From positions 1 through 26,519 of the forward strand of contig JAHBMJ010000525.1 in the NCBI GenBank assembly GCA_018398765.1: DNA of 26,519 nt. Direction: 5' to 3'. The stretch is from Chromera velia. Lineage: Eukaryota > Sar > Chromeraceae. The translations under genes and the position numbers were made by a program. A model generated the notes under the pieces. It made no database searches, was not told the DNA's origin, and saw nothing but the letters and a program-made list of their open reading frames with translations. Below are positions 1 through 9,415 of this stretch, piece by piece. Within the stretch, counting starts at the first letter, position 1, and each line of letters opens with the position of its first letter.

Positions 1-585
1 AAAAGGTCATCCCCCTCCTCATTATCATGGTTAAAATAAGATAGAATTTCATAAAAATGATATTATCTATTCACTAGTTTTTTTTCATCATTTTTTTTCT
101 TGTAAAATATATTGATTGAATGAATGGGAGTCAGTTGATTCAACTTCTGAGTATTTATAGACTTGTGTAGGATTTTTTGTTTGTCCATGTACAATATATA
201 GAAAAAAATATAAACTCATAAAAAAAAAGTAAAATATGACTAAAATATGAATTTTTTATAATATTTTATAATATTTAGTCATATTTACTAAAAGTTTTAT
301 AGGGTAGTATTGTTAACTAGGTTGTTCACCAGTTGTGTGGCTATTACAGTGAAACTATAGTGTGACACAATTTAAATTATGACATAATACCCTATATACT
401 ACTATAATACTAGTACTAGTGACACAAATAATTGTATAACAATAAGTGTGATGAAATATAGTTAGGATAACTTGCGTGTGATGAAATTATTAGACAAAAA
501 CTTCAATTCAAGTGATCCTAGACTTTCAAAGTGACTTAAAGTCTTCACAGTCATTAAAGTTTAGACTGCCGCAGTGTTTTTCTAC

Positions 586-922
586 ATTCACTCACCCTGG
601 CACTCACCTTACTGAGTCACTCACGTCACTCATTCACTCACTCACTCACTTACTCAGTCACTCACCGACTCACTCACTCACAAACTCAGTCACTCACTCA
701 GTCACCCTCATTTACTCACTCACTCACTCATTCACCCATCTTACTCACTCTCTCATGCACTCACTCACTCACAGTGACTTACTCACTCACTCACTCACTG
801 ATTTACCTTACTCCTTCACTCACCCACTCACTCACCCCTGACCCACTCATCTCAGTCACTCACTCTTAGACTCACTCACTCACTCACTGACTTACCTCAC
901 TCCCTCACTCACCCACTCACGG
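586..922 (+). repeat. Degenerate (TCAC)n tetranucleotide array
   Basis: About 330 bp made mostly of TCAC/CACT units with scattered substitutions (TCAG, TTAC, CCAC) and small interruptions. The degeneracy indicates an old array rather than a freshly expanded one. It gives long stop-free frames on the plus strand that are not coding. Confidence 0.9.
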
Positions 923-1154
923 ACAACGTACCCCATGACATGGGTTAAGCCGCGCCCTAGGCCGCGCCAAACACCATAAACACGCATCCCCGCCCTGCTA
1001 GCTCTGGCGACAGATAGACATAGTGGGAAGGCCCTAGGGTGGAATATATCAATTAATCAATCAATCAATCAATGAATCTACAACTATTTTTTTTATATAT
1101 AAGTATGATTTAATTGAATCAGTCAAAAGTTCTTAAAATCATAATTATTCAAAG

Positions 1155-1180
1155 TTGTGTCACAAATCATTGTGACACAA
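1155..1180. repeat. 11-bp perfect inverted repeat
   Basis: TTGTGTCACAA at 1155-1165 and its exact reverse complement at 1170-1180 are separated by four bases (ATCA). The GTGACACAA half also occurs at about 362-370 and 419-427, so the word is shared by both ends of the AT-rich region. It may be the subterminal repeat of the element proposed at 340-1242. Confidence 0.7.
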
Positions 1181-1366
1181 AAAGTTCTAGCTAGGGTTCT
1201 AGAAATGTTCATTGTGAGACACTATAGTTCCAGTGTAGTGGCTGTTGTACGACTCTTGTGGAAGCAGAAAAGAAAAAAATAAAAATTTTAAAGAAAAAAC
1301 CTAACTTAAATCGTCCATTTTTTTTTCCCCTCTCGATTTTTCTCTAGATTTTTCAAATTCTTTCTC

Positions 1367-1374
1367 TATAAATA
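1367..1374 (+). promoter_or_regulatory. TATA-like box
   Basis: TATAAATA lies 44 bp upstream of the ATG at 1418, at the border between the AT-rich region and DNA of higher GC. The position would suit a core promoter for the tentative small gene at 1418-2618. In an AT-rich setting such words arise by chance, so support is modest. Confidence 0.3.
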
Positions 1375-1417
1375 TCTGACGCCTAGCTACGCCTAGAGAC
1401 CCCCCTCACTGTATTGC

Positions 1418-2163
1418 ATGGCGGCAGGTGATGTGTCAACGTGGGTAGCCGCTGAGGCGGGTATGTTCGTTGTATGTGAATCAACTTACCTTTTCTATAC
1501 CTCAGCCGTAAGACAAGCGTTCTCGCGTTAAACGATTGCTGATTTCGCCCTCTGTGCATTAAATTCCTCAAACGTCCCTGATCTCTCTTTTTCTCTCTCT
1601 CTCTCTTTCAGAGACTATCTCCTATTCGCCAGCTCGATCTCTTCTCCCGATTCTGCTTCTCCCCCAACCCCAACCGAACGAGCCGCTACTTCTCAAATCC
1701 GCTCAGCCGTCTCCCCCGTCTCCTCCCACACGTTGTCCGCGTCCGAGACAAGAGGTAAGCCACAGGAACGAGGGGGGCAGCTGGATTGAAGCCTCGACAG
1801 TCCGCGCACACCTGCATAGTCCGTCAATCCGCTTGGTCGATTCGAAGATAGGTGCATGCAGTCGAAATAGACGTTGGGGGGAGGTGCTTGGCGGTAAAGG
1901 AAGTAAATGAGTGGAAGGAACTTAAGGGAACAAGAGGATATAGGGCGGGATGGTCCGATGGAGATTGGTGACACGTTGGTTTGAGGAATCCAGACATCGA
2001 CCCAGCGATCATGCATGGCTGCGTGAGAATGAAAAAAAAAGGGCGGACAGACAGACAAACAGACCTTCCTTCCTGTCCCTTTTTCTCCCCTCCTTCTTTC
2101 TCTTCCTATTCTTCTTTGTCCTTCTGCGCGCGCGCGTGTGTGTATGTGTGCGTGCGTGCGTGC

Positions 2164-2200
<37 letters not shown>

Positions 2201-2618
2201 TGCGTATGTGTGCCCGCGTGTATGTTCGCGCGTGAGAGAGAGAGGTGTGGAGGGGGAATGGAGACCGTCTCGAACCTTTTTTCTTTCCCCTTTTCTCTCT
2301 TTCTTTCCTTCTTTCGCTCTATCCCTTCCTTGCTTTTTTCTTTCCTTCTTTCTCTCTTGTCTTTCTCCTTCTGCTTTCTCTTTTTCTTTCTCCTTTCCGG
2401 TTTCGTTCCCCCCATTTTTCCTCCTTCCCTCCCTTCCTTCCTTCCTCCCTTCCTTGCACCAATTGGCAGCTTGACCTCCTCTCCTACCTCTTTTTTCCCT
2501 GCCTTCATCACCGCTGATTGGTCTTCAGGCTGCCCACTCTTCTGCTCACCACCTGCATGCTTTTGACCTCTTCCTTTCATCCGCCCTCTCGCACAAAGAG
2601 AGCAAGCTGAGTGGCTGA
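1418..2618 (+). CDS. Tentative three-exon gene for a 91-aa protein of unknown function
   Basis: Proposed exons are 1418-1460, 1612-1754 and 2529-2618 (TGA at 2616-2618). The exons join in phase (43 nt leaving one base, then 62 whole codons, then 30 codons with stop), the donors are GTATGT and GTAAGC, and the acceptors are TTTCAG and CTTCAG after strong pyrimidine tracts. A TATA-like box lies 44 bp before the ATG. The product would be Pro/Ser/Leu-rich in the middle, with a His/Leu helix-like C terminus; no family is recognised. The second intron holds the GT microsatellite and CT-rich tracts. Other frames of exons 2 and 3 are also open, and the downstream stretch 2620-2700 reads openly in two more frames, so the 3' end could differ. 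Low confidence: only phase agreement and splice signals support it. Confidence 0.3.
2127..2460 (+). repeat. GT/GC microsatellite followed by CT-rich tract
   Basis: Alternating GCGC/GTGT/GTGC units run from about 2127 to 2230, then a short GA run, then a pyrimidine-rich stretch (CTTT, CCTT units) to about 2460. Long open frames here on both strands (for example the 322-codon minus-strand frame at 1693-2661, rich in Lys/Arg/Glu and His-Thr pairs) are by-products of the repeats. It lies within the second intron of the tentative gene at 1418-2618. Confidence 0.85.
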
Positions 2619-3305
2619 CCTTCTCTTTGAAAATGTGGAGGAACGCCAGAACCATAATCATGACGAAGCCGAAGAAGAAGCGACAGGGAGAAGCCCGTCA
2701 CCTCTCCTCTCCTCTCATCTCCTCTTATCCCATCTGGTTTCGTCCCACTACTGACACTTGCTTACGGATGCCCTGATCCCTCCAGCTCCTCTCCTCTCAG
2801 TCACGCAATCCTCATCAACGCACCCGCACTCTCTCATGCTCCTGCAGCCGGTGCAATCAAAACACAGCAACATAAACAAACAGAAGGGGGAGGGAACGGG
2901 AAGAGAGGGAAGTGAGGAGCAGGGACAGGGCACTGGTGGTATCGGGTCAACTGCGCCTTCAAGGAAAAAGAGCCAACCCTCCATGCATGCACTCGCTACA
3001 GGCAACACCCGCGGAAAGGCACTCAAACAGCAATCAACTGAAGGATGGATGAAAGAAAGCGAAAGAGTTTGTACCGATCAAATTAAGAGAGAGTGTTTGC
3101 CTGCCATGTCCATCGAGAGTTCACAGAAAGGATTTCGTTTCCTTCCCTTCTGGTATGTCTGCACCCTTTAAATTCAACAAGCGCCTGTCGATCGAACTTC
3201 TCAATCCATCAGTCTCCGACCAGACTGGCCTCCCAAGAGTGCGTATGAGGAGGGAAAAAATAACAACTTGAAGACACAAAAACAAGAAAAGATGAGGAGA
3301 AAAGA

Positions 3306-3631
3306 GATTTAATCTCTCAAATCTCCTCACTCCCATCCAAAAAGAAAAGAAAGCAACAAAAAAAGAAAAGAGAAGAGACTTGATCTCCCAAATCCCCTCA
3401 CTCCCAACCAAAAAGAAAAGAAAACAAAAAAAAAAGAAAAGAAGAGAAGAGACTTGATCTCACAAATCCCCTCACTCCCATCCAAAAAGAAAAGAAAACA
3501 ACAAAAAAAGAAAAGAAGAGACCTGATCTCTCAAACCCCCTCACTCCCATCCAAAAGCAAAAGAGAACAACAAAAGAAGAAAAAAGAAAAGCAGAGATTT
3601 GATTTCTCAAATCTCTTCACTCCCATCCGTG
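3306..3631. repeat. Minisatellite, five units of about 69-76 bp
   Basis: Five diverged units begin at 3306, 3377, 3451, 3520 and 3596. Each carries a block like GATCTCTCAAATCCCCTCAC, then TCCCATCC and an A-rich AAAAGAAAAG spacer of variable length. Most length variation is in the A-rich spacer. The minus strand is open across several units and would encode a repeated Phe/Ser-rich peptide (FWMGVRGFER-type), but there is no start, splice context or downstream gene to support coding. Confidence 0.85.
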
Positions 3632-4119
3632 TGCACTCTTTATTACTGAGACCATGATCTTACTCGATCGTCTGGTGGGAGATGGTTCGTTCGTTCGTTC
3701 ACACCGTCAGTCAATTCAGTGCAGACATGTCAGACATTCGTCCCCATGTACAACAATTGCTGGACACCCGGCCCCACCCCTCCTTTCAAGGGCTCTCACG
3801 AATCTCACAAAAGCAACGCGTGTGCATGTATTCAAGCGGGGGTCAGCGTTCCCATGCCCTCAATCACTCACCATTAGGCAGGATCCCTCGACCACCACAA
3901 AGCTGCAAAAGCGCTCCCGTAGACTCTGCACCTTCAGCCTCAAGACGAAGGAAAACGATCAACCGATCGATGGAAGGAAACAGAGACCCACGCCGATGGA
4001 GGCCGATGGAAACTCTCTCTCCATCTGTCTGTCCGTCCCGATCTCTCGACTCGATCCCCGCACGTGCAGAATCAATTCATCCATCGATCATCCTCCTCGC
4101 AATTGTCTGCAGGAATGAC

Positions 4120-4162
<43 letters not shown>

Positions 4163-4202
4163 ACACATACACACACACACATACACACACACACACACAC
4201 AT
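4120..4202 (+). repeat. (CA)n microsatellite
   Basis: About 80 bp of nearly pure AC repeat with a few AT interruptions (CATACA). Nothing nearby suggests a coding role. Confidence 0.95.
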
Positions 4203-4497
4203 AATGAGAAAGAGGAAAGAAGGGTGCTGAATTAAAATTGACTGAGTTTGACAGAAGAAGTGACCAATGCTTGCTTTCCTTCTGTCCACTGAAGACCCCG
4301 AACCCCTCTCTGCTTTTCAGCTGTGAATCTATCCATCAATCATGCATCTTCCCAACCGTCCGTCTCATGAACCCGTTCACCGACATCCTTATCCATTCTT
4401 CCCTCCACCAAATGAATGCAAACAGCACGGTCACACATTGCTGTGGATACTTCCGATTTTACAGAAAAGGGAGCAACTTGCCTGCAACAGTGTACGT

Positions 4498-4731
4498 GCG
4501 ATTCTTTTTCTTTCTCTTCCTTTCTCCTCCTTTCTTTCCGCCCTTCCTTCCCTCGCTTCCGTCCCTCTTTTCTTCTCCTCTTCCTTGCTATCCCTCTTCT
4601 CCTTTTCCTTCTTTCTCTTCCTGTTTTTCTTTGTCCATCTGCATACGCGTATGTGTGCGCGCGCACGCATTTGTGTGCGTGTGGGTTTATGTGTGTGTGN
4701 GGAGAGAGAGAGAGAGAGAGAGAGAGAGGCA
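4498..4731 (+). repeat. Pyrimidine tract, GT array and GA array with an N
   Basis: A CT-rich stretch (about 4498-4635) passes into alternating GT/GC (about 4636-4699), one undetermined base at 4700, and a (GA)n run to about 4729. The same order (CT-rich, GT, GA) recurs elsewhere in the window and resembles intronic repeat clusters, but no flanking exons were found here. Confidence 0.85.
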
Positions 4732-5448
4732 TGTGGATAGTCTTTCTGCCATTCCATTATTCAGCTCATTCCTCCGTTCTTTCGCTTGGCTCAGTTCTCT
4801 AACCACACGCAAAGAAAAAGAAGCACTGATGAATCGAACCACAGAAGGCAGAACAATCTCAACGAACACGTGCACCATCAACGTCCGACAACCCCAAACA
4901 ACAAACGGAGAAATCCTGCGTGGAGTGATCGATCTCCAACCATCAGATACAAACGCACCGGACCTGTGCAAGTAAGCAAAGAGCTGCCGCCACAAGAACA
5001 TTCTTTCCTGAAAGGGAGGAGGGGCTAGCAAAGGAGTCGAGGTGACCTTCCAACTGGCCCTCCAAGTTCTAAGATCGACTTTCGAGCAACGGACAAAAGC
5101 TTGCAGTGGCGAGCAAATGGAGAAATCCAAAGAACACCTTGCCTCTCCTCTCCGTGTTTCCCTCCTTATCTGGAGACAACCACCAAGAGAACGTATGTAG
5201 CAGCCGGAAACAGCAACGGCCCAACAACAAAGGTGACCCAAAACAATGGGAAGATATACGCGTTGGTAGGCACAGAGCAAAAAGACTTTCCTTCCCCTCA
5301 CACTGCCTGTGATTCATTGCCGGTGACATGTGGATACGTAAAGATCAGGCTTGTGTAGATGTCTTACGGACCAGTCCTAGATGGTCGAAGCGGACATTGA
5401 AAGATCGAGAGATAATCGAATCTCAAATTGCAGGATTGTTGGACATTC

Positions 5449-5720
5449 AATGCCCGGGGCGCGCGGTCCCGCGTGCAACCGGCGCTGCCATGCATGCAAC
5501 CGCCCCGCGGCCGCGGCTCGCGGATCTTTCTTGCATTCGCGACAATTCGCAGTATACAGCTAAAAAAGCTGCAGATAGCTGCAGTATACGGCTGCCAGAT
5601 GCTGCCAGGTCGAGCACTGAGACTCAGTGCTCTGACTAGCTATTAATATCTCTGACTGTGAGTCTGAATGACAGTGCCAACTCAGGCAGTCTTGGCAGGA
5701 AGAACGTGCACTAGCTAGTG
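5449..5720. promoter_or_regulatory. Palindrome cluster upstream of the gene at 5989
   Basis: A GC-rich patch (5455-5530, with a TGCATGCA word near 5493) is followed by several dyads. GAGCACTGAG at 5612-5621 pairs perfectly with 5623-5632 around a single A. CAGCT and AGCTG flank five A bases near 5560. GCAGTATAC occurs twice (about 5550 and 5581). CACTAGCTAGTG at 5709-5720 is a perfect 12-bp palindrome. They lie 270-540 bp upstream of the ATG at 5989, where a promoter or 5' leader is expected. A regulatory role is inference; they could also be remnants of a repeat. Confidence 0.35.
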
Positions 5721-5988
5721 ATTGAATTGCAGGTGAGGAGAGGGATTCGCAGACGTCCCTCTTGCAGACCCGTTCTGTGTTCCTGAACGGATCGAGATCA
5801 TTTGATTAATAATTTGCAGGGACAGTCGGGGCGTGAAGAAATAAAATCGCAGCTGCAGACCTTCAAGAACAGTCTGCGTGCTGTGTGTTTCGTGTTCAAC
5901 CTGACGGGAGGATATGTGGTCCGTGTGAGCTGAAGGCATTGGACGTTTCGGTAGGAAAGAAAAAAGTGAGGAAAGGAGAGGAGACGCA

Positions 5989-6594
5989 ATGATCTGGGGA
6001 ATCTACAGAACGGTGCTTGTGGGGGTCTACCTTGCCGTCGTCTCGGATTCTGTCTTCTTCGGTGAGCTTTATCCCCTTCACACAACCTGCTTTTCTCACA
6101 ATTCGAGTTGTCCATTGACTCGCTGCGTTCCTTTTCTCTTCTACCTTCACTTCAGCTTCGCCTTTCCGTCTCCATCTGTTGCCTCTATTTTTCTCTCTGT
6201 CGCTTGGCGTCTCTGCCTGTTGCCTGCCTCTGCGCACCACCCAGACCGTTTGTTCTCGCTTTCCTTGTCATAGTCGTCCTACCTGCGCGGCCGACGTTGC
6301 CTTTTCTGGTCGCATTCGTACATTACCGATCTTCCGCTTTCGTTTTCTGGATATTTCAGTCTGGTTGAGTGCACGGCCACCTTCAAAGTTACTTAACTGG
6401 TCATCTCTGTGTTGTACTCTGAAGGTTGTTGAAGGAGAAAATCGTGTTCTAATTTTTGTGTGTAATTTGAAATTCTCATCTTGGAGGCTGGACTGAAAAC
6501 TTTTTATCTTTTTTGAGGAAGGACTGGGGTACTGCAGAGACTTGTTTCAAAGTCTTCACAGTCAGCAGAAACGTTTTCTTTCTTTTTTATCTTT

Positions 6595-6658
<64 letters not shown>

Positions 6659-8349
6659 TTCTTTCTTTCTTTCTCTCTTTCTTTCTCTCTCTCTTTCTTT
6701 CTTTCTTTCTTTTCTTTCTTTCTTTTCTTTTCTTTTCTTTTCTTTTCTTTCTTTTCTTTCTTTTCTTTCTTTTCTTTCTTTTCTTTTCTTTCTTTTCTTT
6801 CTTTCTTTCTTTCTTTTCTTTCTTTCTTTCTTTTTGTGCAGGGTGGGCTGCGAGCCTGTCTGCTTCCACGGGCCGAAAGGGGTCGAGACAGAAAGAAGAC
6901 GACGCGAATGTTCCGATTTTCGTCCTGCCCCCAAAGAGCTTATCCTCAAAAGCACGACAAGCATCCCTCGAAGAGTCCCCCAGTGTCCCCCCGTCTCCAC
7001 TGCCCCCCATTATCGACAGTCCGCCAACAGCAGAACCTCTCCCGTTTGAGGTCGACAAGCTGAACAAAGACATTGCAACACTCAGAGAGGATATCCTCGA
7101 AGGGGCAACCAGTGCGAGAAGGTTGGGGAAGCACGTGGAGGATGCGATCGAGTTTGTGTTCGCAGCTTCTGAGAAACGCATTCAGAAGTTGCGGGACTAC
7201 TTTCATCGCTTCGTTAACGAGCACTGCAGGAACCCGCCTTTGGAACTCGTCAATCTCTGTGAGTCTGTCCCTCAGCCAAAAGAGTAGATCGCTTTTTTTT
7301 TGTTTCTTTTGTTGGTGTCTCGTGTTGACTTCTCTGGTGCAATAAATCTGTTTGTCTGGATTTCGGTCGTGTCGGTGTCAGTGGCGTCAGTGAGGAGAAG
7401 AGAGCACTAGGCTTGTCTGTATGCATGCTTTACTGATTGTCTTGTGAGAAATGCAAAAAAGCAGAGGCAGAGCAAGAGATGCAGGTCGTGTGATTGTCTA
7501 CTTATCTTTTTGGGATGGGACTTTCGTTGGAAGTTGGAAGGAACTTCAGGCTCCGTGGTGACCTTTTGGAGTCTCCCTTCTTGCACGTTGATCACCAAGA
7601 AAGCCCGGCTGGAAAACTTTGAACCAGTCTGCTGTTTTTTTGTTTCTTTTCTCTTCGTTTTGCGAAGAGAGGGGGGCGGGAGGGGAAAGCTTTCTCAGGG
7701 AGACTTTGCGCGGTTCTTTTTGTCTTTCACCAAATTCCCGTCGCTTTATTCTCTTTCCCTCCGTCGGTTTCTCTATCTCTCTTTCTCGTTATCTGTCCGT
7801 CCGTTCGTCCATCCGTCCTCGTTCTCGTGTGTGTGTGTATGTGTGTGTGTGTCTATGTCTGCATGTATGAGTGTGTATGTGTATTGTCTCTCCCTTCTTG
7901 CAGCTCGGCATGTCGACGAGAAGCTGGACTCTTCCCACCTGAGCGTGGAGGAATTCAGACACGGCCACGGCCACAAAGCCCAGCAGCCAAAGTTGAGGCT
8001 GCAGCTCGGTGGGCCAGAGCCCGAGTCAGAAAGCCCGGCTCAGCATCCTGTGTCGTCCCCCGAAGACCCCTCGATGTCCCTCTCTGGGGGGTTGAGGGCG
8101 AAGAGCAAGGCGAAGGGGAGGGGGAAGGACCCAGGGGACTCGTCTGAGTGGGACGAGACTCAGGATGAGTTGATGTCGTCTTTCGAGACGATGATGGGGT
8201 CCTTCAAGGCAACCGCTCTCTCTGCCGTGGACTTCGAGAAGAATGTGGATCAGACGATCCAGACGGCCTTCAGGATCCTCACAGATCACTTTGAGGAAGT
8301 GGAGGCATCGTTGCGACAGTACATTCGAAACCATTGTGTGCCAAAGTGA
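5989..8349 (+). CDS. Secreted protein of unknown function with duplicated helical segment, 311 aa
   Basis: Three exons, 5989-6061, 6842-7258 and 7904-8349, join in phase 1 both times and end at a stop at 8347-8349. Donors are GTGAGC and GTGAGT; acceptors are GTGCAG and TTGCAG. Residues 1-24 form a signal-peptide-like start (MIW, then a hydrophobic run LVGVYLAVV), so the protein probably enters the secretory pathway. Residues 30-92 are Ser/Pro-rich and likely disordered. Residues 95-153 are charged and helix-prone. Residues 170-245 are again low-complexity (His/Gly, Pro/Ser/Glu, Lys/Gly). Residues 250-308 form a second helix-prone block. The two blocks align without gaps over 34 residues (120-153 and 275-308), each ending in HC, which suggests an internal duplication. 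No family is recognised. The first intron is dominated by a CTTT array that abuts the acceptor. Reading on into the second intron gives a short alternative end, annotated separately. Confidence 0.8.
6576..6836 (+). repeat. (CTTT)n array adjoining a 3' splice site
   Basis: About 260 bp of CTTT/TCTTT units, nearly pure from 6595, ends five bases before the acceptor at 6841 in the first intron of the secreted-protein gene. It therefore also serves as an extremely long polypyrimidine tract. It creates long Lys/Arg/Glu frames on the minus strand (for example 6504-7181) and Phe/Ser/Leu frames on the plus strand that are not genes. Confidence 0.95.
7259..7346 (+). promoter_or_regulatory. Possible intronic polyadenylation site (alternative 3' end)
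   Basis: If the second intron of the secreted-protein gene is not spliced, the frame continues for about nine codons (ending QPKE) to a TAG at 7285-7287. A canonical AATAAA lies at 7341-7346, 54 bases further on, with a TG-rich stretch after it. This would give a product of about 172 residues keeping only the first helical block. The signal is short and could be chance. Confidence 0.25.
7826..7885 (+). repeat. (GT)n microsatellite in intron
   Basis: A GT-rich run with TATG interruptions lies just upstream of the acceptor at 7903, inside the second intron of the secreted-protein gene. It follows a CT-rich stretch (about 7740-7820), the same order of repeats seen at 2127-2460 and 4498-4731. 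Confidence 0.85.
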
Positions 8350-9164
8350 GGTGTTGTGTGGTGTGTTCAGGGAAGGGGACAGGGGAAAGAGGGGGCGAAG
8401 GGGGGGGGGGCGTTCTTCAGGAAATTAAGGGTAGGGTGGAGAGAAAGGAAGGGAGACTGCTGGAGGAACAACAGGGAGCGAGGACACGACAGCATCATGT
8501 TGTGTAAAAGGAAGCTGGCAGAGGGGGAAGTGAATGAGGTTGTTTGGGTTTTGAGGAATGACGGTCGATCCGGAGTTTCACTCACAAGCCCGCATTGCGT
8601 TCTCCTTTCTTCCCTCTCTCCACGCAGACGCTTCCTGTTTGTGCTGTCTTACAGCATCACGCACTTTAGTCACGCACTCAGACGCGCGTGCAGCCAGTGC
8701 CACCCACATAATGATGCAAACGCCAATAGACCGGGTCTGACAGCGGACCAAAAAGACATTGCAGGCAGCCCCTTTCCAAAACTATTCAAAAGTCTAAGAA
8801 TTTAAGTCTTAATTGGCAGTTTGTGCCAGCTTCTATATCTAATAATAGGGTGTTTGCCAAATCCTCGAACAAGAGGCCTTACAACAAATGGTTACTACCA
8901 TTACTAGCACTGTTACCTGGAAATTAAAAATTGCTGCTTATACATCATCGATTACAAATCTCGTTACAAATTGTAACCCAAATTGCATGCCAACTTGACA
9001 GCATTGGCTGAGCTTCCATAAGATTTTCTCCGGCCATAAAAAAAAAATAAATAAATAAATTGGATATACACTGTGATTCTACAAAATTGAATTAATCTTA
9101 TTAATAAGCCTTCTGTGCAGCCTTGAAGTGTGTCATTCATCTTTGAATTTAATTTTATTCATTT

Positions 9165-9415
9165 CTTTAAAATCCCGTAAAATCCCGTAAAATCCCATAT
9201 AATCACAAAAACTCCTAGGAAGAGACTAGGATTTTAGCTTTCTTCCAGGATTTTAGATTCTAAAATCCTAGGTATAGGGATTATATTTTTAACGTTAAGA
9301 GTCCGGCAGAATCCTGGGCAAAATCCGCCAAAATCCGCTAAAATCCTGGCCAAAATCCCATAAAATCCGCTAAAATCCTGGGCTAAATTAAAATCCCGTA
9401 AAATCCTGGCTACCT
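9165..9415. repeat. Degenerate TAAAATCC(C/T)G repeat field
   Basis: The word AAAATCC followed by CG, TG or GC recurs about a dozen times (for example 9172, 9181, 9190, 9318-9410), sometimes in tandem every 10-11 bp. In the middle the word appears on the opposite strand as GGATTTTAG. Confidence 0.7.
9226..9271. repeat. 12-bp perfect inverted repeat (hairpin)
   Basis: CTAGGATTTTAG at 9226-9237 and its exact reverse complement CTAAAATCCTAG at 9260-9271 are separated by 22 bases. A third copy of GGATTTTAG lies in the loop. It sits within the AAAATCC repeat field and joins its forward and reverse arms. Confidence 0.75.

Larger units (their letters stand above)
340..1242. mobile_element. Possible non-autonomous inverted-repeat element
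   Basis: The sequence at 340-371 reversed and complemented matches 1211-1242 at 26 of 32 positions, including an uninterrupted ACACTATAGTT core. The pair encloses the TCAC array, the GC-rich patch and a second, shorter hairpin (1155-1180). No transposase frame lies inside, so if it is an element it is non-autonomous (MITE-like). No clear target-site duplication was seen and the outer ends could not be fixed. Two diverged copies of one repeat lying in opposite directions would look the same. Confidence 0.3.
1..1380. other. AT-rich gene-free region
   Basis: No coding exon could be supported here. The DNA is AT-rich (long A/T runs, many TAATA/ATATA words), except for the tetranucleotide array at about 586-922 and a short GC-rich patch at about 945-1010. 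The single open frame across the array (512-841) is only the translation of TCAC units into Ser/Leu/Thr/His and is not a gene. An inverted repeat pair (340-371 and 1211-1242) brackets most of the region and may mark a mobile element, annotated separately. Confidence 0.6.
2619..5988. other. Repeat-rich stretch without a supported gene
   Basis: Both strands were read for exons with GT...GCAG borders and matching phases, and none held up. The stretch contains a minisatellite (3306-3631), a CA array (about 4120-4202), a pyrimidine tract (about 4498-4635), a GT/GA array with one undetermined base at 4700, and a palindrome cluster (5449-5720). Open frames at 3654-4118, 3682-4230 and on the minus strand at 4687-5301 are long mainly because one strand is A-poor and so lacks stop codons; none shows a recognisable domain. 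The last few hundred bases probably include the promoter and 5' leader of the gene starting at 5989. Confidence 0.55.

Noticed and set aside
1693-2661. 322-codon minus-strand open frame rich in Lys/Arg/Glu and His-Thr repeats
   Set aside because: It is the reverse reading of GT and CT-rich repeats; the A-poor plus strand removes stops on the other. No start context or domain.
3121-3610. Repeated Phe/Ser-rich peptide on the minus strand of the minisatellite
   Set aside because: Unit lengths vary by non-multiples of three, so the frame does not persist across units; it is not a selected tandem-repeat protein.
3654-4230. Overlapping plus-strand frames of 154 and 182 codons
   Set aside because: Two frames are open together, one running into the CA array; composition is repeat-like and no exon partner was found.
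4687-5301. 204-codon minus-strand frame, superficially protein-like
   Set aside because: The strand is A-poor so stops are rare, it begins at GTG, runs into a GA/GT repeat with an N, and shows no domain or matching splice partner.
6504-7181. 225-codon minus-strand frame with a long Lys/Arg/Glu tract
   Set aside because: It is the antisense of the CTTT array plus exon 2 of the secreted-protein gene, whose sense frame is supported by splice phases and a signal peptide.
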